NCBI GenBank assembly: GCA_035716005.1
Contig: DASTKG010000088.1
Coordinates: forward strand, 1-39,937
Length of the DNA stretch: 39,937 nucleotides
Direction of reading: 5' to 3'
From: SZUA-252 sp035716005
GTDB taxonomy: Bacteria > Eisenbacteria > RBG-16-71-46 > SZUA-252
Positions 16,847 through 24,157 of the stretch are shown piece by piece. The first letter of the stretch is position 1. Each line of letters begins with the position of its first letter. The position numbers and the translations under genes were made by a program. The notes beneath the pieces were generated by a model that ran no database searches, was not told the DNA's origin, and saw nothing but the letters and a program-made list of their open reading frames with translations.

Positions 16847-17851
16847 TCAGGCTCCGTCGCCGGCGCCGAGGGAATCGTCGATCCCCAGCACGATCCGGCG
16901 GCGAAAATCGAACCACGCGTCGAAAAATCCGATCCCCAGGAACGCCACGAGCAGGACCGGCATCATCACTACGAGAACGGCGATCGCCACCTGCACGACG
17001 CCGCGCATTTCGAACGCGATGGCGGCGAATCGCGCCACCGCGAAACCCTGGATCGTGTACGCGAGAGCGAGCGGGAAGGCGAGGTTCAGCCCCGCGTCCA
17101 CCGCCGGCTTCAGCCGCGTCACGATCAGCACCAGCGCCAGCGCCATCGCCCACGCCGCGACCGGATGGACGCGCCACGTTGAGAAGGCCTCGAACGCCGG
17201 GAAGCCGTCGGCGGCTTCGCCGGTCGGCCCGGACTGGAAGAGCACCGAGGCCAGCCAGCAATTGATCGCCATCACGATCACCCACTTCAGCGCGAAGAGC
17301 GACGGCAGGAGCAGCGTCCAGAGCCGCGCGGTCTGCTCGACCGCCCGCTTGAACTCCTCGGCGCTCAGTCCCAGCGTCTGCGAGACCCGGTGCTCGCTCT
17401 CCAGCCGGCGAATCTCCTCGAGCCTCGCGGCGAGAACGTCCGAGAGCTCCTGCATCCCGCCCAGGAAGAGGTAGCTCGCCGCGGCGACCAGGAGCGGCGC
17501 CACCGAGAACGCGAGCGCGGTGGAGGCCCGCATCCCGCGGCGCGCGCACGCCGCGAGGAGCATCCCCGCCATCCCGAGCTGGCCGACGAAGATGAGCTGC
17601 GCCGGCTCGCGCACGCCGCCGGCGTAGACCGCGCCGATCGTGGCGGCCGCGGCGAGCGATCCGAAGAGGAGCCCGACGCGGCGCGTCAGCCAAAGGATGG
17701 CCAGCGGCAGCAGCCCGTACGTCCACGGGAGGGGCGTCGGCAGATCGGCGCTCGCGAGCAGGATGAGCCCCGCTCCGAGCAGGATCGCGCCGGTCGCCCG
17801 AACCGCGTCGGCGAACGGAGCCGGCCGCGGCGTTTCGGCGGCCGAGGTCAC
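16847..17851 (-). CDS. DUF2232 (YybS-like) polytopic membrane protein
   Basis: About 334 residues with roughly eight hydrophobic helices (for example AILLGAGLILLASADL, LLPLAILWLTRRVGLLFG, LFALKWVIVMAINCWLASVLF, VAIAVLVVMMPVLLVAFLGIGFF). A charged segment (AARLEEIRRLESEHRVSQTLGLSAEEF) sits in the middle. Topology and location between rpsR and rplI match the DUF2232/YybS family, whose function is unknown. Start chosen as GTG at 17851, four nt after the rpsR stop; the frame is open upstream inside rpsR, so the start is uncertain. The stop is 12 nt before rplI. Confidence 0.82.
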   Translation of the reverse strand: MTSAAETPRPAPFADAVRATGAILLGAGLILLASADLPTPLPWTYGLLPLAILWLTRRVGLLFGSLAAAATIGAVYAGGVREPAQLIFVGQLGMAGMLLAACARRGMRASTALAFSVAPLLVAAASYLFLGGMQELSDVLAARLEEIRRLESEHRVSQTLGLSAEEFKRAVEQTARLWTLLLPSLFALKWVIVMAINCWLASVLFQSGPTGEAADGFPAFEAFSTWRVHPVAAWAMALALVLIVTRLKPAVDAGLNLAFPLALAYTIQGFAVARFAAIAFEMRGVVQVAIAVLVVMMPVLLVAFLGIGFFDAWFDFRRRIVLGIDDSLGAGDGA

Positions 17852-17855
17852 GCTT

Positions 17856-18098
17856 TTAACGGTACTGGTCGGCGGTGAACGGAAGGAGCGCAAGGATGCG
17901 CGCCCGCTTCACGGCCTCGGTGATCTGCGCTTGGTGGCGCGAACAGGTCCCCGAGATGCGCCGCGGAACGATCTTGCCGCGATCCGTGATGAACCGGGAA
18001 AGGCGGCGGTCGTCCTTGTAGTCGATCCGCTCGACCTTATCGAGGCAGAGCTTGCAGAATTTGCGTCGAAACGACCGCGATTCGCCATCGCGAGCCAT
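17856..18098 (-). CDS. rpsR: 30S ribosomal protein S18 (zinc-binding form)
   Basis: 80 residues, complete S18: RRKFCKLC, IDYKDDRRLSRFITDRGKIVPRRISGTCSRHQ, and AVKRARILALLPF. Cys15, Cys18, Cys52 and His55 form a CxxC...CxxH set, so this is the zinc-ribbon C(+) version rather than the zinc-free version of E. coli. That predicts a zinc-replete lifestyle or a separate C(-) paralogue under Zur control elsewhere. ATG has AGGAGG 5 nt upstream. It follows rpsF directly (51 nt) with no ssb between them, unlike Bacillus. Confidence 0.98.
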   Translation of the reverse strand: MARDGESRSFRRKFCKLCLDKVERIDYKDDRRLSRFITDRGKIVPRRISGTCSRHQAQITEAVKRARILALLPFTADQYR

Positions 18099-18149
18099 GG
18101 ATTCCTCCTTCGAATGTTCCGTCGCGGACCGGACGATCCGGAACCGCGG

Positions 18150-18503
18150 TTACTCCTCGACGACGGACGGGGTCGCCGGCGTTCCGGTGCCCGCCGGGAC
18201 TTCCGCCGCCGGCAATTCCTTCGGCGCCATCACGGTCAGGTGTCGCAGCACGCTCTCGCTCAGCCGGAAGCGGCGATCCATCTCCGCGATCAGGCTCGGC
18301 GGGCTCTTGTGCTTCACGTGGATGTAGGTCCCGTCGCGGCGCTTGCGGACGATGTAGGCGAGCTTCTTCTTGCCCCACCGCTGCACCTCGACGACCTCGC
18401 CGCCGGCCGCGACGATCGGCTGCGTGACGCGCTCGATTTCCTCGTTGATCCGGCTCTCTTCCAGGCTCGGGTCGTAGATGATCGTGGTTTCGTATAGCTT
18501 CAT
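18150..18503 (-). CDS. rpsF: 30S ribosomal protein S6
   Basis: 117-residue S6, which pairs with S18 on the 30S platform: MKLYETTIIYDPSLEE, VEVQRWGKKKLAYIVRKRRDGTYIHV and FRLSESVLRHLTV are the canonical segments. A C-terminal Ala/Pro/Glu tail (PKELPAAEVPAGTGTPATP) extends the roughly 95-residue core. ATG at 18503 is preceded by GAGGAG formed partly by the pth stop (7-nt gap), so translation is coupled to pth. Confidence 0.98.
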   Translation of the reverse strand: MKLYETTIIYDPSLEESRINEEIERVTQPIVAAGGEVVEVQRWGKKKLAYIVRKRRDGTYIHVKHKSPPSLIAEMDRRFRLSESVLRHLTVMAPKELPAAEVPAGTGTPATPSVVEE

Positions 18504-18510
18504 CGTCTCC

Positions 18511-19092
18511 TCATGCTTCGACCGGGTCTTTTCCGAACCGGTTCCAGCGGTTCATGGCCTCCGTGAGGCCAAGCGCCACCGCGTCGTGGGCGGCCTGCGA
18601 GGCCGCCTCGATGACGCGGGGCACGATCTCGCGCTCGTCGCCCGTGAAGGGCTCCAGCACGTATTCCTTCAAATCCGCCGAGGCGGGAGCCGGCCCGACT
18701 CCGATCCGGAGCCTCGGAACCGACGTGGTCCCGGCCGCCTCCAGCACCGATTCGAGCCCGTTGTGCCCGCCCGGTCCGCCCGACGGCTTGAGCCGCAGCG
18801 TTCCGAGCGGCAGGTAGACGTCGTCGTAGACCACCAGGATGCGACCCGGGTTCCACCCCTCGGCCAGCATCGCCTTCACGGCGATTCCGCTCCGGTTCAT
18901 GTACTGCTGGGGTTTCACCAGCAGGGCCTCGAACCGGCCCGCCCGCCCGCGTCCCCGCAGCATCCCGCCGTCGCTCTTCCAACCCGAGAAGCGGTGGAGC
19001 CGTCCGGCCAGCGCGTCGACCGCCATGAATCCGGCGTTGTGGCGCGTGGCGGCGTACTCGGCGCCGGGATTGCCGAGCCCGACGACGACCAT
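18511..19092 (-). CDS. pth: Peptidyl-tRNA hydrolase
   Basis: 193 residues; releases tRNA from peptidyl-tRNA lost by stalled ribosomes. Catalytic and substrate residues are visible: GLGNPG with Asn8, TRHNAG with catalytic His18, PQQYMNRSG, VVYDDVYLPLG with the acidic residue at 90/91, and GPGGHNGL. Length is typical. ATG at 19092 lies 16 nt after the rplY stop, with GAGG just before it. The rplY(ctc)-pth pair downstream of prs matches Firmicutes gene order. Confidence 0.97.
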   Translation of the reverse strand: MVVVGLGNPGAEYAATRHNAGFMAVDALAGRLHRFSGWKSDGGMLRGRGRAGRFEALLVKPQQYMNRSGIAVKAMLAEGWNPGRILVVYDDVYLPLGTLRLKPSGGPGGHNGLESVLEAAGTTSVPRLRIGVGPAPASADLKEYVLEPFTGDEREIVPRVIEAASQAAHDAVALGLTEAMNRWNRFGKDPVEA

Positions 19093-19108
19093 CCCCTCGG
19101 CGTCGGCG

Positions 19109-19768
19109 CTAACCTTCCTGGCCTCCCTCTTCCTCCTCCGCCTTCTCCTTCTTCACCAGCTCCGGCTCGGCCTGGGTCGCTTCCGCCGGCTTGACCTCCT
19201 CCAGCACCGTCGGCGGCACCACCGACGCGACCGTCCGCTCGGCTTCCGTCTTGACCGTCGCCTTGTCGGAGACGAGATCGCTCACGTGCACCGATTCGCC
19301 GATGTTCAGGTGCGACACGTCGACGGTGAGCTTGTCGGGGATGTCGGTCGGAAGGCACTCCACCTCGACCTCGCGAAGAAGGTGCTCGAGGATGCCGCCT
19401 CCGTCCTTCACGCCGGTCGGAACGCCGAGCAGCACGACGGGGACTTCCACCGTGATCCGCTCGCTGAGCGAGATGTGCTGCAGGTCGACGTGCAGGATGT
19501 TCCCCCGCACCGGGTGCCGCTGGATCTCGCGCAGCAGGGCCTTGCGGTCCGCCGCGGCGTCGCCCTCGACCTTGAGATCGACGATGACGTTGCTGCCCGC
19601 CGAGCCGTGAAGGATCGAATCGAGCTCCTTCGCGTGCACGGAGATGGCGACGGGCGCTTCGCCGCGCCCGTAGTAGACGGCCGGAATGCTGCCGGCCTGG
19701 CGAAGGCGCCGGGAGATGCCCTTGCCGACCTGGTCCCGGCGGGCGCCCTTGAGAACGACGATGGCCAT
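19109..19768 (-). CDS. rplY: 50S ribosomal protein L25, long CTC form
   Basis: 219 residues: an N-terminal 5S rRNA-binding L25 domain (ARRDQVGKGISRRLRQAGSIPAVYYGRGEAP, IQRHPVRGNILHVDLQHIS) followed by the TL5/CTC beta domain (RITVEVPVVLLGVPTGVKDGG, LREVEVECLPTDIPDKLTVDVSHLNIGESVHVSDL). A Lys/Glu-rich acidic tail ends the protein. E. coli L25 has only the first domain; the two-domain version is the common CTC type. ATG with AGGAG 7 nt upstream. prs ends 36 nt upstream. Confidence 0.97.
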   Translation of the reverse strand: MAIVVLKGARRDQVGKGISRRLRQAGSIPAVYYGRGEAPVAISVHAKELDSILHGSAGSNVIVDLKVEGDAAADRKALLREIQRHPVRGNILHVDLQHISLSERITVEVPVVLLGVPTGVKDGGGILEHLLREVEVECLPTDIPDKLTVDVSHLNIGESVHVSDLVSDKATVKTEAERTVASVVPPTVLEEVKPAEATQAEPELVKKEKAEEEEGGQEG

Positions 19769-19804
19769 ACGACTGCTCCTTCCGTTTCCTGGATTACCGA
19801 GTGG

Positions 19805-20818
19805 TCAAATGAAGAGCGAGCTCAGCGACTCCTCGTCGTGAATGCGCCGGATCGCCTCCGCCAGAAGCGGGGCGACCGAGAGGACGCGGATCTTCGACGG
19901 CAGCGTCGACGGGTCGTGCGGAATGCTGTCGGTGATCACGAGTTCCTTCACGTGGGACTTCGTGATCCGTTCGATGGCGTCCCCGCACAGGACGCCGTGC
20001 GTCACGGCGGCGTAGATGTCCCGCGCGCCCGCCTCCCGAAGGGCCCGCGCGGCTTCCACGAGCGTCGAGCCGGTGCTCAGGATGTCGTCGAAGATGACGG
20101 CGTTCTTGCCGTCGACCTCGCCGATGATGTTCATCATCTCCACGGCGTCCGGACGGGGTCGACGCTTGTCGACCACCGCGAGCCCCGTGCTGAGGCGCTT
20201 CGCGTACGCGCGCGCCATCTTCACGCTCCCGATGTCGGGCGCGATCGCCACGAGGTCCTGGATGCCGAGGCGGGTGAAGTGATCCACCAGCACCGGCGCC
20301 GCGTAGAGGTGATCGAACGGGATGTCGAAGAAGCCCTGGATCTGCGCCGAGTGGAGATCCATCGTCATGACGCGGTCGGCGCCGGCCGTCGTGATGAGAT
20401 TGGCGACCAGCTTCGCCGTGATCGGCACGCGGGGCTGATCCTTGCGGTCCTGCCTCTGGTAGCCGAAGTACGGAATGACCGCCGTCACGCGGCGCGCCGA
20501 GGCGCGTCGCACGGCGTCGATCATCACCAGGAGCTCCATCAGATTCGTGGCCGGCGCGAAGGTCGGCTGGAACACGAAGATGTCCGCGCCGCGGATGTTC
20601 TCGTTCACCTTCACCGACGTCTCTCCGTCGGCGAAGTGATCCACGGTCGCGTCGCCGAGCTCGACGCCCAGGTGCTTGCAGACCGCCTCGGCGAGAGGCC
20701 GGTTGGCGTTTCCTGTGAAGAGGCGCAGGCTCCGCTCGGCCGGGAGCGGACCCACATCGTTCGGGGCCGGGCGCGCGGCCGGCGTCGCGCGTCGATCGGT
20801 CGCCAACTTCACCGTCAT
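19805..20818 (-). CDS. prs: Ribose-phosphate pyrophosphokinase (PRPP synthetase)
   Basis: Makes PRPP from ribose 5-phosphate and ATP for purine, pyrimidine, His, Trp and NAD synthesis. 337 residues from the ATG at 20818, which has GGAGG 5 nt upstream; GTG, TTG or ATG codons further upstream (up to 20875) are less well supported. Motifs: SLRLFTGNANRPLAEAV, VIPYFGYQRQDRKDQPR, DLHSAQIQGFFDIPFDHLYA and the PRPP-binding loop DDILSTGSTL. About 25 extra Arg/Ala/Pro-rich residues precede the usual start of the fold. Downstream genes are rplY and pth. Upstream lies a 288-nt gap with a folded RNA candidate (20910-21035), a plausible site of leader control. PRPP also feeds the UbiA-type phosphoribosyltransferase candidate at 22575-23480. 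Confidence 0.97.
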   Translation of the reverse strand: MTVKLATDRRATPAARPAPNDVGPLPAERSLRLFTGNANRPLAEAVCKHLGVELGDATVDHFADGETSVKVNENIRGADIFVFQPTFAPATNLMELLVMIDAVRRASARRVTAVIPYFGYQRQDRKDQPRVPITAKLVANLITTAGADRVMTMDLHSAQIQGFFDIPFDHLYAAPVLVDHFTRLGIQDLVAIAPDIGSVKMARAYAKRLSTGLAVVDKRRPRPDAVEMMNIIGEVDGKNAVIFDDILSTGSTLVEAARALREAGARDIYAAVTHGVLCGDAIERITKSHVKELVITDSIPHDPSTLPSKIRVLSVAPLLAEAIRRIHDEESLSSLFI

Positions 20819-20909
20819 CCTTTCCTCCGTGGTGGGTGACATGTCTCCCCCCCGAGAAGATTCCACGTCCCTCAACGCCCGTGAACCGCCCGAATTCCGC
20901 CCAAAATAA

Positions 20910-21035
20910 AACGACCCAAAGCCGATCGGCGGCCTCGCCGATCGGGCCCGAGACGCCGCGAGGCGCTCGATGGGCCGGAGGGCAGAGCCTCCGGGGCCCG
21001 GGGATCCTGAGGTCGAAATTGGGCTTTGAGTCGTT
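20910..21035 (-). promoter_or_regulatory. Candidate structured leader RNA (four-helix junction) upstream of prs
   Basis: As minus-strand RNA this 126-nt segment can form a 14-bp closing helix P1 (21035-21022 with 20923-20910). All pairs are Watson-Crick except one U-G wobble, which is a C-A mismatch on the plus strand, so the fold favours minus-strand transcription. Inside are P2 (20999-20972: 7 bp plus 3 bp across a 2-nt bulge), P3 (20969-20949: 8 bp, one bulged U, UCGC loop) and P4 (20943-20924: 7 bp, six-nt loop). A U-rich run (UUAUUUU) follows P1 directly. It lies between tRNA-Gln and prs. It could be a riboswitch, an attenuator or terminator, or an independent small RNA; I match it to no family I know. 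Confidence 0.5.
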
Positions 21036-21106
21036 CCGGAGGGCCTGAACCCGCCGGGGTGAAGCGAACGAAGTCTACCGCAAGAATCGGATCGTTGGCG
21101 AGGGAT

Positions 21107-21178
21107 TTGGGGCGGGAGGATTCGAACCTCCGAATGGGAGATCCAAAGTCTCCTGGCTTACCACTTGCCGACGCCCCA
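21107..21178 (-). tRNA. tRNA-Gln (anticodon TTG)
   Basis: 72-nt cloverleaf on the minus strand. Acceptor TGGGGCG (21178-21172) pairs with CGCCCCA (21114-21108), giving the U1-A72 end typical of tRNA-Gln. The anticodon loop is CTTTGGA with anticodon TTG, and the T-arm has GGTTCGAATCC. The 3' CCA is not encoded, unlike the other five tRNAs in the window. It sits 65 nt after the spoVG stop with no visible promoter, so it is probably cotranscribed. Confidence 0.96.
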
Positions 21179-21243
21179 TCCCAGGACGCGGGGCCTCGGA
21201 TACGGCACCCGCTCGCGCGCCCGCCTCGCCGGGAGGGTCGGCG

Positions 21244-21543
21244 CTAGATCGACTCGCTGCCGATCAGCGACCCGGCCGGCTGCCTGGCCCGCTCCTTCTC
21301 GTACTCGTCGAGGATCCGATCCTCGATGAACTTCCGTGCGTCGTTGTGGATGGGGTGCGCGATGTCCTGATAGGTGCCGTCGGGCCGTTTCCGGCTCGGC
21401 ATCGCCACGAACATCCCGTTCGTCCCCTCGATGATCTTGAGGCCGCGAATGACGAACTGGTCGTTGAACGTCATGCTCGCGAACGCCTTCAGCTTGTCGT
21501 CGTCCCTGAGAGAGATTCGAACTTCGGTGATCTCGAGTCCCAT
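21244..21543 (-). CDS. spoVG: SpoVG family RNA/DNA-binding regulator
   Basis: 99 residues: MGLEITEVRISLRDDDKLKAFASMTFNDQFVIRGLKIIEG, then NGMFVAMPSRKRPDGTYQDIAHPI, both diagnostic of SpoVG. In Firmicutes and Borrelia SpoVG proteins bind nucleic acid and modulate gene expression; the family is also widespread in non-sporulating bacteria, so it implies nothing about spores. Its position between ispE and prs matches the Bacillus order ispE...spoVG...prs-ctc-pth. ATG at 21543; the nearest GAGGT is about 14 nt upstream, so initiation may be weak. The 96-nt gap before it contains a hairpin. Confidence 0.95.
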   Translation of the reverse strand: MGLEITEVRISLRDDDKLKAFASMTFNDQFVIRGLKIIEGTNGMFVAMPSRKRPDGTYQDIAHPIHNDARKFIEDRILDEYEKERARQPAGSLIGSESI

Positions 21544-21611
21544 GCCGTGTCACCCACCTCGAGTTCTGGACCTCGTTCCATCGAAGTCCATGGGATCCCC
21601 TGATCCCTGGC

Positions 21612-21630
21612 GCGGACCCTTGTGGTCCGC
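21612..21630 (-). other. Small hairpin between ispE and spoVG
   Basis: GCGGACC and GGTCCGC form a perfect 7-bp stem with a 5-nt loop, just after the ispE stop. No U-run follows on the minus strand, so it is not a standard intrinsic terminator. It might act as an mRNA end-protection or processing site. Confidence 0.35.
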
Positions 21631-21639
21631 TCACCGGCG

Positions 21640-22578
21640 TCACTCTGCTCGCGATACCGTGACGCCGCGCTCTCGGGTCCGCATGACGCGGACGTCCGCA
21701 TGGCTCTTCGCGATGGCCGATGCCACCGCACGGGCTTCATTCTCCGAACGCGCCAGCGTGAAGAAACTCGAGCCGCTCCCCGACATGAGAGGGCCCCAAC
21801 CGCCGGACGCGAAGAAATGCTCTCTCAACCCCGCGAGAATGGGGACATGCGGAAGGATCACGTCCTCGAACGCGTTGAAACGCGCGTCGACCGCGGCCCC
21901 CACGTCCCCACGCGCCACGGCAGATTCGAGGATGCTAGCGTCGCAAGTCCCGACTGTCAATCGCTTTCTAAGGAGTCCGTAGGCCCAACTCGTTGAAATT
22001 GCGACAGGTGGGAACAGGAGGACGCCCCAGGTGGGGGGCATGGGACGCAGATGTCTCAGCTCTTCTCCTCGACCCGTGGCCCGGGCCGCTCCGCCTCGTA
22101 CGAAAAAGGGACAGTCCGAGCCGAGATCCGCCGCCAGGACCTCGAGCTCGTCCGGCTCCATCCCGAGGCCGAAGAGCCGGTCGGCTCCGGCGAGGAGCCC
22201 GGCCGCGTCGCTGCTCCCTCCCCCGAGTCCCGCGCCCGCGGGAATCCGCTTCGTCAGGCGGACGTCGATGCCCGCGCGCTCGAGCTCGGGGCGCGCGGCC
22301 AGGAGGCGGCTCCAGGCCCGCTCCACGAGATTCGGCGCGTTCGGCGCGGGGCCCGGCGGGATGGGGCGCCCGGCCGTCGAGAGGCGGCATCCGGGGACGC
22401 GGCTTCGGGCGATGAGGATCTCGTCGTCCAGGTCGATCGCGTGGAGGATCGTGTCGATCTCGTGAAAGCCGTCGGGTCGCCGCCCCAGGATCCAGAGCCC
22501 GAGGTTCACCTTCGCGGGGGCGTGGACGCGGACCGCCGCGAGGGCGGGAGGCGCCGCGGCGCGCGCGGCGCGCGTCAC
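21640..22578 (-). CDS. ispE: 4-diphosphocytidyl-2-C-methyl-D-erythritol kinase
   Basis: GHMP kinase of the MEP isoprenoid pathway, phosphorylating CDP-ME at the 2-OH. 312 residues: HAPAKVNLGLWILGRRPDGFHEIDT at the N-terminus, the ATP-binding Gly-rich motif PAGAGLGGGSSDAAGLL, LGSDCPFFV and the C-terminal MSGSGSSFFTL. Start taken as GTG at 22578, overlapping the stop of the prenyltransferase gene (GTGA); the first 18 residues are Ala/Arg-rich. Its products supply polyprenyl substrates used by the two preceding prenyl-utilising genes (UbiA family, GGGPS), although the essential role is general. Confidence 0.96.
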   Translation of the reverse strand: MTRAARAAAPPALAAVRVHAPAKVNLGLWILGRRPDGFHEIDTILHAIDLDDEILIARSRVPGCRLSTAGRPIPPGPAPNAPNLVERAWSRLLAARPELERAGIDVRLTKRIPAGAGLGGGSSDAAGLLAGADRLFGLGMEPDELEVLAADLGSDCPFFVRGGAARATGRGEELRHLRPMPPTWGVLLFPPVAISTSWAYGLLRKRLTVGTCDASILESAVARGDVGAAVDARFNAFEDVILPHVPILAGLREHFFASGGWGPLMSGSGSSFFTLARSENEARAVASAIAKSHADVRVMRTRERGVTVSRAE

Positions 22579-23480
22579 GCGACGGGCCAGAGGAGCACGG
22601 CGATCACCACCGCGCACCAGAGCAGCACGTTGACGAGCGTCGCGCGGTCGCGCAGGAGATGCTCGGAGGGGTTCCCCCCCTTGTGCTCGGCGTAGAGGAG
22701 ATAGAGGTATCGGAAGATGCCGTAGAGGACGAACGGGATGGTCAGGTAGAGCGGGCGCCCGTGGTACTTCGCGGTCGTCTCGGGGGAGATGGTGTAGACC
22801 GAATAGGCGAGCACCGTGGCGCTCGTCACGACGGCGACGAGCTGGTCGAGGAGCGGCCGCGTGTAGGCGCCGAGCGCGGCGCGGTGCTTCGCGGCGTCGC
22901 GCTCCAGGGTCTCCAGCTCGAAGAGCCGCTTCCCGATCGCGAGGAAGAGCGCCAGGAAGAAGGCGCAGACGAGGAGCCAGGGCGAGATCTGGATCGTCTC
23001 GGGCCCGAGGTGCGTCCGATCGCGAACGAGCTCGACGCCCGCGACGGCCCGGAGCACGAAGCCGGTGGCGATGGAGACCACGTCGAGGAGGACGACTCTC
23101 TTCAAGAAAAGCGAGTAGGCCCCCGTGAGAATCACGTAGGCGACCGCGGTCATCGCGAAGCGCGATCCGATCGCCGCCGCGCCGCCGAGTCCCGCCGCCA
23201 GGAGGAGCGCCGCGAGGATCGCCGCCGCCGGAATCGGGAGCGCGCCCGACGCCACGGGGCGCAAGCGCTTCTCGGGGTGGAGCCGATCGCGCTCCACGTC
23301 GACGATGTCGTTCAGGACGTAGACGCCCGACGCCGCGAGCGAGAAGGCGAGGAAGCCCGCCACGGAGGCGAGCGCCACCGGCGGATCGAGAATTCGGAGC
23401 GTGAAGACCGGGCCCGCGAAGAGGACGAGGTTCTTCGTCCACTGGTAGACGCGGAGCGACCGGACGAGCGGCTTGATCAC
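22575..23480 (-). CDS. UbiA-family prenyltransferase, probably decaprenyl-phosphate phosphoribosyltransferase-like
   Basis: 301-residue inner-membrane protein with about nine helices. The first Asp-rich motif is NDIVDVERD at 57-65, followed by HPEKRLRPVASG, a signature of the DPPR synthase branch (mycobacterial UbiA/Rv3806c), which transfers phosphoribose from PRPP to polyprenyl phosphate. N-terminal LVRSLRVYQWTKNLVLFAGP and the C-terminal YLYLLYAEHKGGNPSEHLLRD also match that branch. Quinone or haem prenyltransferases are less likely because this motif spacing differs. Neighbours gmhA, rfbD and rmlA also make glycan precursors. GTGA overlaps on both sides. Confidence 0.87.
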   Translation of the reverse strand: MIKPLVRSLRVYQWTKNLVLFAGPVFTLRILDPPVALASVAGFLAFSLAASGVYVLNDIVDVERDRLHPEKRLRPVASGALPIPAAAILAALLLAAGLGGAAAIGSRFAMTAVAYVILTGAYSLFLKRVVLLDVVSIATGFVLRAVAGVELVRDRTHLGPETIQISPWLLVCAFFLALFLAIGKRLFELETLERDAAKHRAALGAYTRPLLDQLVAVVTSATVLAYSVYTISPETTAKYHGRPLYLTIPFVLYGIFRYLYLLYAEHKGGNPSEHLLRDRATLVNVLLWCAVVIAVLLWPVA

Positions 23481-24157
23481 GCGCGATCTCTCCGGGGACG
23501 CGGGCGCGGTCGGCGGCGCGCGGGGCGCCGGGCCGCCGCGCGGACCGGGGACGCGGCGCGGGAGAGCGCCACCGCCTCGGCGGCTTCGCAGCAGAGGTGG
23601 CCGACGAGGAGATGGACCTCCTGAACGCGCGCCGTGACGCGGCTCGGCACGACGAGGCAGAGATCGCACCGGCGCGCGAACGCCCGGCCCGCGGCGCCCG
23701 TCATCCCGAGAACCCGCATGCCGCGGGCCTTGGCGGCGGCCACGGCGGCCAGGATGTTCGGCGACGATCCGCTCGTCGACATCGCGACGAGCAGATCGCC
23801 GCGCCTGCCGAGCGCCTCGACGCCGCGCGCGAAGACCTTCTCGAAGCCGTAGTCGTTGCCCGCCGCGGTGAGGATCGAGCTGTCGGTCGTCAGCGCGACG
23901 GCCGGAAGCGGCCCGCGATCGCGCACGAAGCGGACCACGAATTCGGCGGCCAGGTGCTGCGCCTCGGCCGCGCTCCCCCCGTTCCCGGCGAAGAAGACGG
24001 TGCGGCCGCGGCGCACCGTCGACGCGACGAGCCTCGTCATGCGGTCGATCAGAGCGGCGTCGTTTCGAACGACCGTGCCGAGGACCACGGCCGACTCGGC
24101 GAACGTCTCCCGCACGCGGTCGACGCCGACCCCGGAGCCGGGCTTGCGCGCGCTCAC
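23477..24157 (-). CDS. gmhA: SIS-domain phosphoheptose isomerase (GmhA-like)
   Basis: 226 residues with one SIS domain: FFAGNGGSAAEAQHLAAEFVVRF, VALTTDSSILTAAGNDYGFEKVFARGVEAL, STSGSSPNIL, and the C-terminal VPSRVTARVQEVHLLVGHLCCE. These match GmhA, which converts sedoheptulose 7-phosphate to heptose 7-phosphate, the first step towards ADP- or GDP-heptose for LPS or S-layer glycans. An Arg/Pro-rich tail of about 30 residues is unusual, and because the next gene overlaps it by 4 nt it is genuinely in frame. DiaA-type SIS proteins are an alternative but fit less well. hldE/hddA and gmhB are not present here. Start GTG 24157. Confidence 0.88.
   Translation of the reverse strand: MSARKPGSGVGVDRVRETFAESAVVLGTVVRNDAALIDRMTRLVASTVRRGRTVFFAGNGGSAAEAQHLAAEFVVRFVRDRGPLPAVALTTDSSILTAAGNDYGFEKVFARGVEALGRRGDLLVAMSTSGSSPNILAAVAAAKARGMRVLGMTGAAGRAFARRCDLCLVVPSRVTARVQEVHLLVGHLCCEAAEAVALSRAASPVRAAARRPARRRPRPRPRRDRA

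Noticed and set aside
21640..23442. An apparent 600-residue fusion ending in IspE
   Set aside because: The first half is the UbiA-family gene in the wrong phase; IspE length is normal from GTG 22578.
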